From contig CAKVJR010000013.1 in assembly GCA_934754855.1 (NCBI GenBank), positions 1 through 25,278 on the forward strand: DNA of 25,278 nucleotides, read 5' to 3'. The stretch's first letter is position 1. Each line of letters starts with the position of its first letter. The notes under the pieces were generated by a model. That model saw only the letters and a program-made list of their open reading frames with translations. It did not search any database and was not told the origin of the DNA. This document shows positions 5,896 to 13,629 of the stretch, piece by piece. The DNA is from an uncultured Candidatus Melainabacteria bacterium (GTDB lineage: Bacteria > Cyanobacteriota > Vampirovibrionia > Gastranaerophilales > Gastranaerophilaceae). The position numbers were made by a program, and so were the translations under genes.

Positions 5896-7881
5896 ATGGG
5901 CAAAAAATTCAAAATTCATTCACCATATTCTCTTTCCCCAACCCAAAAAGAGTCTGTTAACGCTCTCACCAAGGGTTTAAACGAGGGTATGGACGCCCAA
6001 ACTTTACTAGGAATTACAGGTTCGGGAAAAACTTTTATCGTTGCAAATGTTATTGAACAAATACAAAAACAAACCCTCGTAATTGCCCACAACAAAACGC
6101 TTGCAGGGCAATTATACAATGAATTTAAAGAACTTTTCCCAGAAAATGCGGTCGAATATTTTATCAGTTATTACGACTATTATCAACCTGAAGCATATAT
6201 CCCGAGAACCGACACCTACATTGAAAAAACGGCATCGATAAACGACGAAATCGACAGACTTCGCCACAACACAACAAGAAGTCTTTACGAACGAGATGAC
6301 GTAATCGTCGTTGCATCAGTCAGTTGCTTATACGGTTTAGGACTTCCCGAAGCATATTTCAAAGGCTCAACAACAATCAGTGTGGGCGATAGCATTGACC
6401 GTGACGAATTTTTACGCTACCTCACAAACATTCGCTACACAAGAAATGACCTAGAACTTCAACGCTCCACATTCCGTGCAAAAGGCGATATCGTCGAAGT
6501 TATGCCGTCTTACGACAATAAACTCATCAGATTTTCGTTTTGGGGCGATGAAATTGAGGCGATTTTCAGAATTGACCAACTTACGGGAGAAATCCTCGAA
6601 ACACCCGACAAAGTCGTCATTTTCCCCGCCGTTCACTATCTTTCCGATGATGATGACATCGACACAACAATTTCAATGATAAGACAAGAATTGCAATCTC
6701 AAGTTGCTCAATTTGAAAGTGAGGGCAAATTAATCGAGGCTCAAAGAATTTCCCAACGTGTCAAATACGACATCGAAATGATGAAAGAAATGGGCTATTG
6801 CAACGGCATCGAAAATTATTCGAGAATTATTGAACGACGTGAACCCGGAACACCGCCTGCAACGCTTTTGGATTATTTCAGAGGAGATTTTCTGACGGTA
6901 ATTGACGAATCGCACGTTTCTATCCCGCAAATTAACGCAATGTACAACGGCGACAGGGCAAGAAAAGATACGCTCGTCGAATACGGTTTTAGACTTCCCT
7001 GTGCAAGGGATAACAGACCGTTAAAGGCTCAGGAATTTTGGAATAAAGTTAATCAAAAAATATTTATTTCCGCAACTCCTGCTCAATACGAAAGAAAAAC
7101 CTCGGCACAATTGGTTGAGCAAATCATTCGTCCGACGGGACTTTTGGACCCCGAAATTTTTGTTCGTCCGACATTAAATCAAATTGACGACATCATCGCC
7201 GAAATTCAAAACACGACAGGCAAAAAAGGTCGGGTTTTGATAACAACATTAACAAAAAAAACCGCCGAAGCACTCTCGGAATACCTCATCAAAGAAGGCA
7301 TAAAAGCAAGATATTTGCACAGCGAAATCACATCAATCGAAAGAATTGAGATTTTAAGAGATTTAAGACTCGGCGAGTTTGATGTTTTGGTCGGCGTAAA
7401 CCTGTTAAGAGAAGGTTTGGACATTCCCGAAGTTTCCCTCGTAATCATTACCGATGCGGACAAAGAAGGTTTCTTACGCTCGGAAACAAGCCTTATTCAG
7501 ACAATCGGTCGTGCGGCAAGAAACGCAGAGTCTAAAGTAATTATGTATGCCGATAAAATCACCGACAGTATGAAAGTTTCTCTCGAAGAAACGGCTCGAA
7601 GAAGAAAAATTCAGATTGAATATAACAAAAAACACGGCATTACGCCAAAAACAATCATTAAACCTGTCGAAAATAATCTTCTTTCAATGCTCGCAAGTTT
7701 CAGAAACGTCGAAGATGTCGTAGCGGAAACAATGGCTCAGGGCAAAGTTGAAACGAAAGATTTGCCAAAACTTATTTCTCAACTTGAAAAAGAAATGAAA
7801 AAATCAGCGGGTCTTCTCGATTTTGAAAGAGCCGCTGAAATTCGTGATAAACTTGCTGCGTTAAGAAATATGCAGTCGTAA
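5896..7881 (+). CDS. uvrB: UvrABC system protein B, excinuclease subunit
   Basis: UvrB is the damage-verifying helicase-like subunit of nucleotide excision repair. It is loaded by UvrA, clamps one strand with its beta-hairpin and recruits UvrC. From the ATG at 5896 the protein is 661 residues, the usual length. It has a Walker A motif GITGSGKT (39-46), the tyrosine-rich beta-hairpin (YYDYYQPEAYIPRTDTYIEK, about 91-110), DESH (337-340), the helicase motif VI QTIGRAARN (535-543) and a C-terminal UVR domain (about 622-656) that contacts UvrC or UvrA. All key motifs are intact. The gene is transcribed alone. It ends 10 bases before the stop of a convergent gene with no clear terminator between. 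No LexA-type operator was recognised upstream, so SOS control is not supported by what I can see. Confidence 0.97.
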   Translation: MGKKFKIHSPYSLSPTQKESVNALTKGLNEGMDAQTLLGITGSGKTFIVANVIEQIQKQTLVIAHNKTLAGQLYNEFKELFPENAVEYFISYYDYYQPEAYIPRTDTYIEKTASINDEIDRLRHNTTRSLYERDDVIVVASVSCLYGLGLPEAYFKGSTTISVGDSIDRDEFLRYLTNIRYTRNDLELQRSTFRAKGDIVEVMPSYDNKLIRFSFWGDEIEAIFRIDQLTGEILETPDKVVIFPAVHYLSDDDDIDTTISMIRQELQSQVAQFESEGKLIEAQRISQRVKYDIEMMKEMGYCNGIENYSRIIERREPGTPPATLLDYFRGDFLTVIDESHVSIPQINAMYNGDRARKDTLVEYGFRLPCARDNRPLKAQEFWNKVNQKIFISATPAQYERKTSAQLVEQIIRPTGLLDPEIFVRPTLNQIDDIIAEIQNTTGKKGRVLITTLTKKTAEALSEYLIKEGIKARYLHSEITSIERIEILRDLRLGEFDVLVGVNLLREGLDIPEVSLVIITDADKEGFLRSETSLIQTIGRAARNAESKVIMYADKITDSMKVSLEETARRRKIQIEYNKKHGITPKTIIKPVENNLLSMLASFRNVEDVVAETMAQGKVETKDLPKLISQLEKEMKKSAGLLDFERAAEIRDKLAALRNMQS

Positions 7882-7891
7882 ATTTTTGTGA

Positions 7892-8695
7892 TTAATAACC
7901 GCTTCCTCGGTTATCATTGTCTTCATCAAGGAGCAATTGCTTATCCATAATTTTACCCGCATCATCATCGTATTCAAGTTTACGGTAAAGAACAATGCTT
8001 TCCATAAACATTTGAGAATAATATTGCGTAATAATAAGCAATGACAAGGTTAAAAAGAAAATAACCACAAGATAAAATACATATTGATAGCCATTGTCAA
8101 AAAACATCATGTGAGCAAGGTATCCGAACGGATAGAAAATAACCGCCGTAGCCAATGCCATCATAAATATAAGCGGAATTGTTTTTCCGACAAATGATGA
8201 GAATGATTTAAACAACGAAATAAGTTTATAAGAATGTAAAGGGTTGTATTTGTTGGTGAACAAAGTCATTTGCACCATCAAAAAGCCCCAGAAAAGCAAT
8301 TCCACAATTGATACAACCGAAATAGTCGTTGCAATCGGAAGACTTTTGTTAACCCCAATCATATAGAGGCAATAGCCTACATAACCTGAAATCGCAATCA
8401 TCGGGGCGAGTGCGAAAATTGATCCGATACCTGCAAATAAAAATTTAAACGGATTTAAAAATCCAGGAAGAACAATATCTTCTTCGTTAATTAAGTTATG
8501 TGATGCGACAAAAATATAACCGAAATAAAACAGCAGCACAGCATAAGCAACAATTGCCCATGAAGAGAACCAATCACCCCAATTTGTTACAACTTGAAAA
8601 ATCGGGTATGAAACTATTACCGAAAGGGTTGCAATTTTTAACATAGAATGTTTTGCCCCTAATACGGTACGAAAAGCATCAATTACAGAAGCCAT
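7892..8695 (-). CDS. Polytopic membrane protein of unknown function, 267 aa
   Basis: The product is an integral membrane protein with about six hydrophobic segments (roughly residues 19-38, 46-66, 82-115, 122-148, 170-200 and 203-228) and a very acidic soluble tail (YDDDAGKIMDKQLLLDEDND). It has no signal peptide and no catalytic motif that I recognise. The general plan resembles DUF4013-like membrane proteins, which is only a tentative comparison. The ATG at 8695 is preceded by GGAG at a suitable distance, and TATAAT (8735-8730) gives a leader of about 28 bases. It converges on uvrB. Helix positions are estimates from hydrophobicity read by eye. Confidence 0.75.
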   Translation of the reverse strand: MASVIDAFRTVLGAKHSMLKIATLSVIVSYPIFQVVTNWGDWFSSWAIVAYAVLLFYFGYIFVASHNLINEEDIVLPGFLNPFKFLFAGIGSIFALAPMIAISGYVGYCLYMIGVNKSLPIATTISVVSIVELLFWGFLMVQMTLFTNKYNPLHSYKLISLFKSFSSFVGKTIPLIFMMALATAVIFYPFGYLAHMMFFDNGYQYVFYLVVIFFLTLSLLIITQYYSQMFMESIVLYRKLEYDDDAGKIMDKQLLLDEDNDNRGSGY

Positions 8696-8729
8696 AATAA
8701 TCTCCGTTTTTCTACAACAACTCTTTTAT

Positions 8730-8759
8730 ATTATAACCCATATTTGTAATTTTGTGCAA
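8730..8759 (-). promoter_or_regulatory. Promoter of the 267-aa membrane protein gene
   Basis: On the minus strand a perfect TATAAT (8735-8730) is preceded, after 18 bases, by TTGCAC (8759-8754). The -10 is strong and the -35 poor. Confidence 0.45.
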
Positions 8760-8767
8760 GTGAATTA

Positions 8768-8799
8768 TTGTTGAATATTAAAAAATGAGTTATTATATA
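8768..8799 (+). promoter_or_regulatory. Promoter of the exported beta-rich protein gene
   Basis: Two overlapping readings fit: TTGTTG (8768-8773) with TATTAT (8791-8796), or TTGAAT (8771-8776) with TATATA (8794-8799), each with a 17-base spacer. Either starts transcription near 8804, just upstream of the GGAG at 8811-8814. Confidence 0.5.
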
Positions 8800-8820
8800 T
8801 AGTATATCTTGGAGAAAAAC

Positions 8821-9948
8821 GTGAAAGTTAACAGCCGAAAAATTATTCTTTTAGCAACTTGCTTAATGTTCACTATCTGTTCATTTTCGCAACAGACGGT
8901 TTATTCGGCAGTCGATGAACAAGACACAATAACAATAATTGAAGTCGAAAATCCCGAAAATCTCGAAGAAAACACAGAAGAATTATCGGAAGAAATGCCT
9001 GAATTTCCTCAAGAAAGCATTGATAGCGAACTCTTTAACGATAGTGAATATGAAGAATATGACGTTTACACGGTCGAGGACGATACCGAAGAAGAGGAAG
9101 AAGATACAACAGAGATGATTGTTCTTGCTCCCGAGAATTTGCCGAGCAGAAAATCGAAAAAACTTCTCAATGCGACAATCGAAAAAAGTTACTCTTTCCG
9201 TTCTGTTGAGGCGTTCAACACAATTTGGGACAACTCTGATAATTTCAGAACAACTTTCAGAACGACTCCGTCTTTGATGCAAACGGCACCGTCAGTTATT
9301 CATGCCGCAAATTATCGGCTCAAACCCGATGAAAACACGGCTGTTTATTGGGGTCACTCCTCATTGTCAAACCAAGATGATGTTTCTGTCGGATTTGTCG
9401 GCAGATTGGAAAGTTCATACGACACAGGTATGAAAATCAACACAAAACTTGGTAAACTCAACGTTTCAACGGGTATTTACGAATCTTTAGAAACAAACAA
9501 TCCCGCAGGCGGTGTGGTATTTTCGAGCGATTATATGAACATAAAAGGCACAAAAGGTGCAATAAAAGTCGGCGGAGGATTTTACTCAAACGAATGTTTT
9601 GACAACACTTCCTCAAGAAATTCGGGCGGATTTTTCGCACAATACAAACAAGGCAAATTCTCTCTTGGTGCTCAAATCGGACAAACCGAAAGTTCAAGCA
9701 GAGAGGGCAGTTACAACACGAGCCTTTACATAACTCCGAAATATCAACTTTCAAAATCTCTTTCAATTTCGAGCAAAATTGCCTCGCACGTTGACGAAAA
9801 TTACATGCAACAGGATATCGGAATAACTTATAAACCTTTTAAAAATAACCCGAACGAGGTTTCTTTCAGCGTAAATGCAACTCTTTACAACGGCGAAGGA
9901 ACAGATAACAAACAACGTCTTAAATTCAGTACGGAATTTAAGTTATAA
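8821..9948 (+). CDS. Exported beta-rich protein, probable outer-membrane beta-barrel
   Basis: The start chosen is GTG at 8821, with GGAG at 8811-8814. The frame also contains a TTG at 8809, but that overlaps the Shine-Dalgarno. The 375-residue product has a Sec signal peptide (basic KVNSRK, hydrophobic core, probable cleavage after YSA near residue 30). A strongly acidic low-complexity stretch follows (about 31-105, runs of Glu and Asp). The remaining C-terminal part consists of alternating polar/hydrophobic strands with many Gly, Ser, Tyr and Phe and turns such as NNPAGG and NPNEV, ending KFSTEFKL. Strand pairs of about 10-12 residues fit an outer-membrane barrel of perhaps 10-12 strands. 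The last residue is Leu, not the classical Phe. No named family recognised. Its stop shares six bases with the convergent FkbM gene. Confidence 0.7.
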   Translation: MKVNSRKIILLATCLMFTICSFSQQTVYSAVDEQDTITIIEVENPENLEENTEELSEEMPEFPQESIDSELFNDSEYEEYDVYTVEDDTEEEEEDTTEMIVLAPENLPSRKSKKLLNATIEKSYSFRSVEAFNTIWDNSDNFRTTFRTTPSLMQTAPSVIHAANYRLKPDENTAVYWGHSSLSNQDDVSVGFVGRLESSYDTGMKINTKLGKLNVSTGIYESLETNNPAGGVVFSSDYMNIKGTKGAIKVGGGFYSNECFDNTSSRNSGGFFAQYKQGKFSLGAQIGQTESSSREGSYNTSLYITPKYQLSKSLSISSKIASHVDENYMQQDIGITYKPFKNNPNEVSFSVNATLYNGEGTDNKQRLKFSTEFKL

Positions 9949-10830
9949 TTCTTTTGTTTCATCAACCGCATATAGCATAATATTTCTGCGATTAAGCCAA
10001 TCAGCGGAAGTTTCATAAGGTCCGTGATTTTCAAGATAATAAGAATAATTGGGATTAAGCGAATTTAAATAAGCAATGATATTAAAAAAGTCATCAGGCT
10101 TGTGATAAATTGCAAGAACCAACTTTGGTTTATGCTGACGGATAATATTTTCCGCCCCTTTCAAAGCCTCTGCTTCCGCCCCTTCAATATCCATTTTTAT
10201 CAAATCAACTTTTTTAATATTATTTTCTTCAACAAAGGAATCCAAAGATACAAGTTTTACCTTAACTGTCGGGGGATTGTCATAACACGGTAAAACCAAT
10301 GACGACGCCAATTCTCCGAGGTACAAATCCATTGTAGTATTTTCGCTCCAAACTCCGTAAGGATAAATTTTGGCATTTTTGTATCCGTCAACTTTTATAT
10401 TTTGCTCAATCTCTTTTGCATATTGAGGCACGGGTTCAAAACCGAAAACAAAACCTTTTGCACCAACCATTTCAGCATAATCCAAAAACGGAGCCATTGC
10501 TTTCCCGTTAAATGCACCGACTCCCGCATCGATAACTATATCACCGTTTTCAGGCAATGTTTTCGGGAAAAAACTTTCAGGATATTCAGAGTTAAATTTT
10601 TGAGGAATTTCCATTCGATAAGAGAGGAAATTAATATAAGCCCGATAAAGGTCTCTCGATTTTTTATCTTTTATCATTCGTTCTGTTTTTATGATTTTGC
10701 CGTAATTGTCAACCAAATAATTTCCTTTGTATTCTTTTTTCACAACGAAAAGTAGCGAAACGAGTGCAATTACAACACCTAAAACAAAGAATGCAAAGGA
10801 AATTATTTGATTAGAAAATAACTTTTTCAA
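9943..10830 (-). CDS. FkbM-family methyltransferase with N-terminal membrane anchor
   Basis: This is an SAM-dependent methyltransferase of the FkbM type, a family that commonly O-methylates sugars or other small molecules in surface glycans; the substrate here is unknown. From the TTG at 10830 the protein has 295 residues: a signal-anchor helix (about 9-31), a linker, and the methyltransferase fold. Glycine-rich motif I is degenerate (VIDAGVGAFNGKAM); GFEPVP is the acidic cofactor loop and VDLIKMDIEGAEAEALKGA the FkbM signature. The start is decided by GGAGG (10840-10836), five bases upstream. An in-frame TTG at 10851 has no comparable site. The catalytic domain is probably cytoplasmic and tethered, since SAM is cytoplasmic. 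No glycosyltransferase is adjacent. Confidence 0.83.
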   Translation of the reverse strand: MKKLFSNQIISFAFFVLGVVIALVSLLFVVKKEYKGNYLVDNYGKIIKTERMIKDKKSRDLYRAYINFLSYRMEIPQKFNSEYPESFFPKTLPENGDIVIDAGVGAFNGKAMAPFLDYAEMVGAKGFVFGFEPVPQYAKEIEQNIKVDGYKNAKIYPYGVWSENTTMDLYLGELASSLVLPCYDNPPTVKVKLVSLDSFVEENNIKKVDLIKMDIEGAEAEALKGAENIIRQHKPKLVLAIYHKPDDFFNIIAYLNSLNPNYSYYLENHGPYETSADWLNRRNIMLYAVDETKEL

Positions 10831-10865
10831 AAGTTCCTCCAAATAAAACAAACGAAACCAAAAAT

Positions 10866-10874
10866 ATTATAACA
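10866..10874 (-). promoter_or_regulatory. Extended -10 promoter of the FkbM gene
   Basis: On the minus strand TGT followed by TATAAT (10871-10866) forms an extended -10. It lies directly behind the terminator of the upstream gene, which occupies the -35 region, so activity would rely on the extended -10. The predicted leader is about 28 bases. Confidence 0.5.
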
Positions 10875-10878
10875 AAAA

Positions 10879-10904
10879 AAAACGGAGTTTTCGCTCCGTT
10901 TTTC
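10879..10904 (-). terminator. Rho-independent terminator of the 128-aa gene
   Basis: The stem AAAACGGAG (10879-10887) and CTCCGTTTT (10894-10902) has a six-base loop. On the minus strand it is followed by a run of T opposite the A run at 10874-10882. Confidence 0.88.
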
Positions 10905-10921
10905 AAAAAACGATTTATGAA

Positions 10922-11308
10922 CTAAGCCTCGATACCTTCCTGACCAAGCCCTGCTTTTTTGCCCAATTTTTTGAGCAATTCTTCTTCATTTGCACCCTCA
11001 TCAGTACCTGCAACGGCATTCAGAACAGGAGTTGCAACCTTATCAACGGCTTGAGTAACTCTCGATGCCGCACCGTTTGTAACACCGTCTATCGTGTTCA
11101 TAACAGTGCCGATTTGACCGTTCGTGACAGTATCAGCGGCTTGGAACACACTGTTCAATGCTCCGCCTTTGCCCTCTTTTTCATTTTGAGCAAAAATACT
11201 GTCCTGATTAATGCCTGCCGCTTTCGATGCAGTATTAATCATATCAGAGGCTTGAACGACTTTGCCTGCAACTTCTACACCCTTTTTTATCATAGCCGGA
11301 TTAATCAT
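10922..11308 (-). CDS. Small Ala/Val-rich protein of unknown function, 128 aa
   Basis: No family is recognised. The sequence MINPAMIKKGVEVAGKVVQ begins an amphipathic, Ala/Val/Thr/Asn-rich protein without a signal peptide or true membrane helix. A short motif recurs in the middle: DTVTNGQ (about 59-65) and DGVTNGA (about 74-80), with similar spacing of Val and Ala, suggesting a small repeat. The last 25 residues are charged (DEGANEEELLKKLGKKAG). It is almost certainly a real gene: AAGGAGT precedes the ATG, a strong terminator follows the TAG, and a -10 TATAAT lies at 11345-11340. Composition and length recall small helical structural proteins, but I assign no function. Confidence 0.72.
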   Translation of the reverse strand: MINPAMIKKGVEVAGKVVQASDMINTASKAAGINQDSIFAQNEKEGKGGALNSVFQAADTVTNGQIGTVMNTIDGVTNGAASRVTQAVDKVATPVLNAVAGTDEGANEEELLKKLGKKAGLGQEGIEA

Positions 11309-11339
11309 AAATTTACTCCTTGTTTATTTCACTTACTTA

Positions 11340-11368
11340 ATTATATAAACAATTTTTCAGAATCATAA
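11340..11368 (-). promoter_or_regulatory. Promoter of the 128-aa gene
   Basis: On the minus strand TTATGA (11368-11363), a 17-base spacer and a perfect TATAAT (11345-11340) precede the AAGGAGT of the gene. The -35 is weak. Confidence 0.42.
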
Positions 11369-11405
11369 ATTCAGCATGTGAAAAAATTTTTACATTTAGC
11401 AACAA

Positions 11406-11433
11406 AAAAGAGAGCCTTAAAAGACTCTCTTTT
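11406..11433 (-). terminator. Rho-independent terminator of tpiA
   Basis: AAAAGAGAG (11406-11414) pairs with CTCTCTTTT (11425-11433) across a 10-base loop. On the minus strand a T run follows, about 20 bases after the tpiA stop. Confidence 0.85.
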
Positions 11434-11450
11434 GAAAAATTTAGGTGAAA

Positions 11451-12227
11451 TTACATAGCACCTTCAACGATTTTAACGAAACTGTCTGCTTTCAAAGAAG
11501 CACCGCCAACCAACGCACCGTCGATGTCTGATTGAGCCATTTGTTCTTTGATAGTTTCAGGTTTTACACTGCCACCGTAAAGAATTCTGATTGCATCAGC
11601 GGCATTTTCACCTGCAACTTCTTTAACAGTGTTTCTAATCATAGCGATAACTCTGTTTGCTTCAGTTGAGTCGCAAGTTTTGCCAGTTCCGATAGCCCAG
11701 ATCGGCTCGTAAGCGATGATTGATTTTGCAACATCTTCTGATGACAAATCTTTCAACGCTGCTCTGATTTGAGATGCGATGTGAGTATCAGTAACGCCTG
11801 ATTCTCTTTGTTCCAAAGATTCGCCGCAGCAAATGATAGGAACCAAACCGTTTGCCAAAATTGCTTTTGCTTTTTTGTTAACCATTTCGTCAGTTTCTGC
11901 GAAATATTGTCTTCTTTCGCTGTGACCGATGATGATGTATTCGCAACCTGCATCAACCAACATTTCAACTGATGCTTCACCTGTGAATGCACCGCTCTTT
12001 TCAAAATAACAGTTTTGAGCAGCGAGTCTGACTTTACCGCAACCGCAATCTTTGAGTGCTTTATTTGCAACATACAATGATGTAAATACAGGAGCAACAA
12101 CAACTTCAGGGAGTGCTTCCTTGTCGTATTGCTTCAAACCAGCCATTACGTCATTAACTAAATCTTTTGCTTCCGCTTGCAACTTGTTCATTTTCCAGTT
12201 GCCTGCAATAACGGGTCTTCTTGTCAT
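11451..12227 (-). CDS. tpiA: Triosephosphate isomerase
   Basis: TpiA interconverts dihydroxyacetone phosphate and glyceraldehyde 3-phosphate in glycolysis and gluconeogenesis in the cytoplasm. The 258-residue protein has the normal length and all active-site elements: N10 and K12 in AGNWKMN, the electrophile H102 in IIIGHSERR, the general base E174 in AYEPIWAIGTGKT with the mobile loop 6 at about 174-184, and the phosphate-binding ILYGGSVKP (215-223) and ALVGGASL (238-245). The ATG at 12227 is preceded by GAGG at a slightly long spacing. The restricted codon choice is like that of a highly expressed gene. It lies 109 bases downstream of the radical SAM gene on the same strand; it may have its own promoter (a TTGAGG/TTTATC pair with 17-base spacing upstream, weak) or be read from the operon. 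Confidence 0.97.
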   Translation of the reverse strand: MTRRPVIAGNWKMNKLQAEAKDLVNDVMAGLKQYDKEALPEVVVAPVFTSLYVANKALKDCGCGKVRLAAQNCYFEKSGAFTGEASVEMLVDAGCEYIIIGHSERRQYFAETDEMVNKKAKAILANGLVPIICCGESLEQRESGVTDTHIASQIRAALKDLSSEDVAKSIIAYEPIWAIGTGKTCDSTEANRVIAMIRNTVKEVAGENAADAIRILYGGSVKPETIKEQMAQSDIDGALVGGASLKADSFVKIVEGAM

Positions 12228-12336
12228 ATTTCAAATCCTCATTTTAAGTACTTTCGGGATAAACCCACACCCTCAAAATACCTCAAACAGATTTTTTTCG
12301 CAACTTTTAAAAGTACAAATCAAAAATTTTTGCCGA

Positions 12337-13629
12337 TTAATTTTTACCCATATTTCTAAAAAGCGAAATAATTTTTGCAACAACGACTGTTTTAAAAATT
12401 TTCCAAATAATTTCAAATCGCATATAAAACCGCAATGTCGAAATATTCTTTGCTTTAACAAGATATTTTGCCGACAAAATTTCAGCATTTTCCGATTTCT
12501 CATCGGGCGTTTTTTCATCAGGAACAGCACTCAAAACATTAAATTCCGCAAAGGTTAATTTTGAACTCAAAGCATAATCCACGGTATTTTTAACCGTCTG
12601 TTTTGTTTCTCCGTCAAGCCCGAACAGAAAAAATCCTTTCGTCAAGATTCCGCATTTTTCAGCCATTTCAACGGATTTTTTTATCAAATCGAGATTTTCC
12701 TTTTTGCCGATTTTTTCTAAAATTTCATGATTTGCAGACTCAATTCCGTACGAAATGCAATAGCAGCCCGCATTTTTCATCATTTTCATCAACTCAAAAT
12801 CAACCACCTCTGAACGAATGCCGTTCGGGCAGGTGAAATCAATTTTTATCTTTCTCTCGACAAGCAATCTGCAAATTTCATAGGCATGTTCCCGATTTAG
12901 CGTAAAATTGTCGTCCTCAAAATGAATTTCTTTCACCCCAAAATTTTTGACGAGAAATTCAATCTCATCAGCAACATTTTCAGGTGAGCGAAAGCGGATT
13001 TTTCTGTCGTAAAAAGCAGGGCTGACGCAGAATTTGCAACTGAAAGGGCAACCTCTTGTTGTGGCAATAATTGCCGTCGGATAACTTTTTGAAATTTCCC
13101 CGCTATTTAAAATCGGGTATGAAACAGGTGCCATTTGTGACCAATCGGGCATCGGCAACTCATCAAGATTTTCGACTCTTTCACCTTTCAACGGATTTTC
13201 AGGCAGATTATCAAGATTATAAATCCCCTGAATGCCCTCACCGTCAAAGTTTGCGTCCAATAATTTTTTAAAAGAAATTTCGCCCTCTCCGATAGAAACA
13301 TAGTCCGCCTCAGAATCAATCAATGTTTGCTTTGGATTAAAAGTTGGGTGAATGCCGCCGATAAAGACCTTTTTGCCGATTTTTTTCAATTTTTTCGACA
13401 AATCTATAACTTCCTCATAAAAAATCGAAAGACAAGTTATGCCAACCGCCGAAATATCAGCAGAATTAATCATTTCTACCACTTTATCATTCGGGAGATT
13501 ATCTCTCAAAGCATCAATTATCACAACTTCATGTCCGAATTTTTGAGCATAACTTGCCATATAGCCCAAACCCAATGGAGGCACGACATAATTTGAATTG
13601 TAATTAACCCTGACAAGTGCTGTTTTCAT
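12337..13629 (-). CDS. B12-binding-domain radical SAM protein (B12-rSAM)
   Basis: This is a cobalamin-dependent-type radical SAM enzyme of the large class whose members often methylate unactivated carbon or phosphorus; the substrate cannot be inferred. From ATG 13629 the product has 430 residues. Residues about 1-130 form the Rossmann-like B12-binding domain (PLGLGYMASYAQKFGHEV, then GGIHPTFNP); no DxHxxG base-off motif is present, as in many family members. The [4Fe-4S] motif CPFSCKFC gives C194, C198 and C201. HFEDDNFTLNREH and GIESANHEIL are typical radical SAM barrel segments. The C-terminal 40 residues are basic and amphipathic, possibly membrane-associated. The frame runs upstream to a TTG at 13674, but the ATG aligns with the domain start. 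It overlaps the EamA gene by 26 bases, suggesting translational coupling. Confidence 0.88.
   Translation of the reverse strand: MKTALVRVNYNSNYVVPPLGLGYMASYAQKFGHEVVIIDALRDNLPNDKVVEMINSADISAVGITCLSIFYEEVIDLSKKLKKIGKKVFIGGIHPTFNPKQTLIDSEADYVSIGEGEISFKKLLDANFDGEGIQGIYNLDNLPENPLKGERVENLDELPMPDWSQMAPVSYPILNSGEISKSYPTAIIATTRGCPFSCKFCVSPAFYDRKIRFRSPENVADEIEFLVKNFGVKEIHFEDDNFTLNREHAYEICRLLVERKIKIDFTCPNGIRSEVVDFELMKMMKNAGCYCISYGIESANHEILEKIGKKENLDLIKKSVEMAEKCGILTKGFFLFGLDGETKQTVKNTVDYALSSKLTFAEFNVLSAVPDEKTPDEKSENAEILSAKYLVKAKNISTLRFYMRFEIIWKIFKTVVVAKIISLFRNMGKN

Noticed and set aside
7895..7914. Hairpin ATAACCG...CGGTTAT as a uvrB terminator
   Set aside because: The seven-base stem has no T run on either strand and lies inside the 3' end of the convergent coding sequence.
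12303..12314. Palindrome ACTTTTAAAAGT between the radical SAM gene and tpiA as an operator
   Set aside because: Self-complementary AT words this size are expected by chance in such AT-rich sequence, and there is no promoter alignment.
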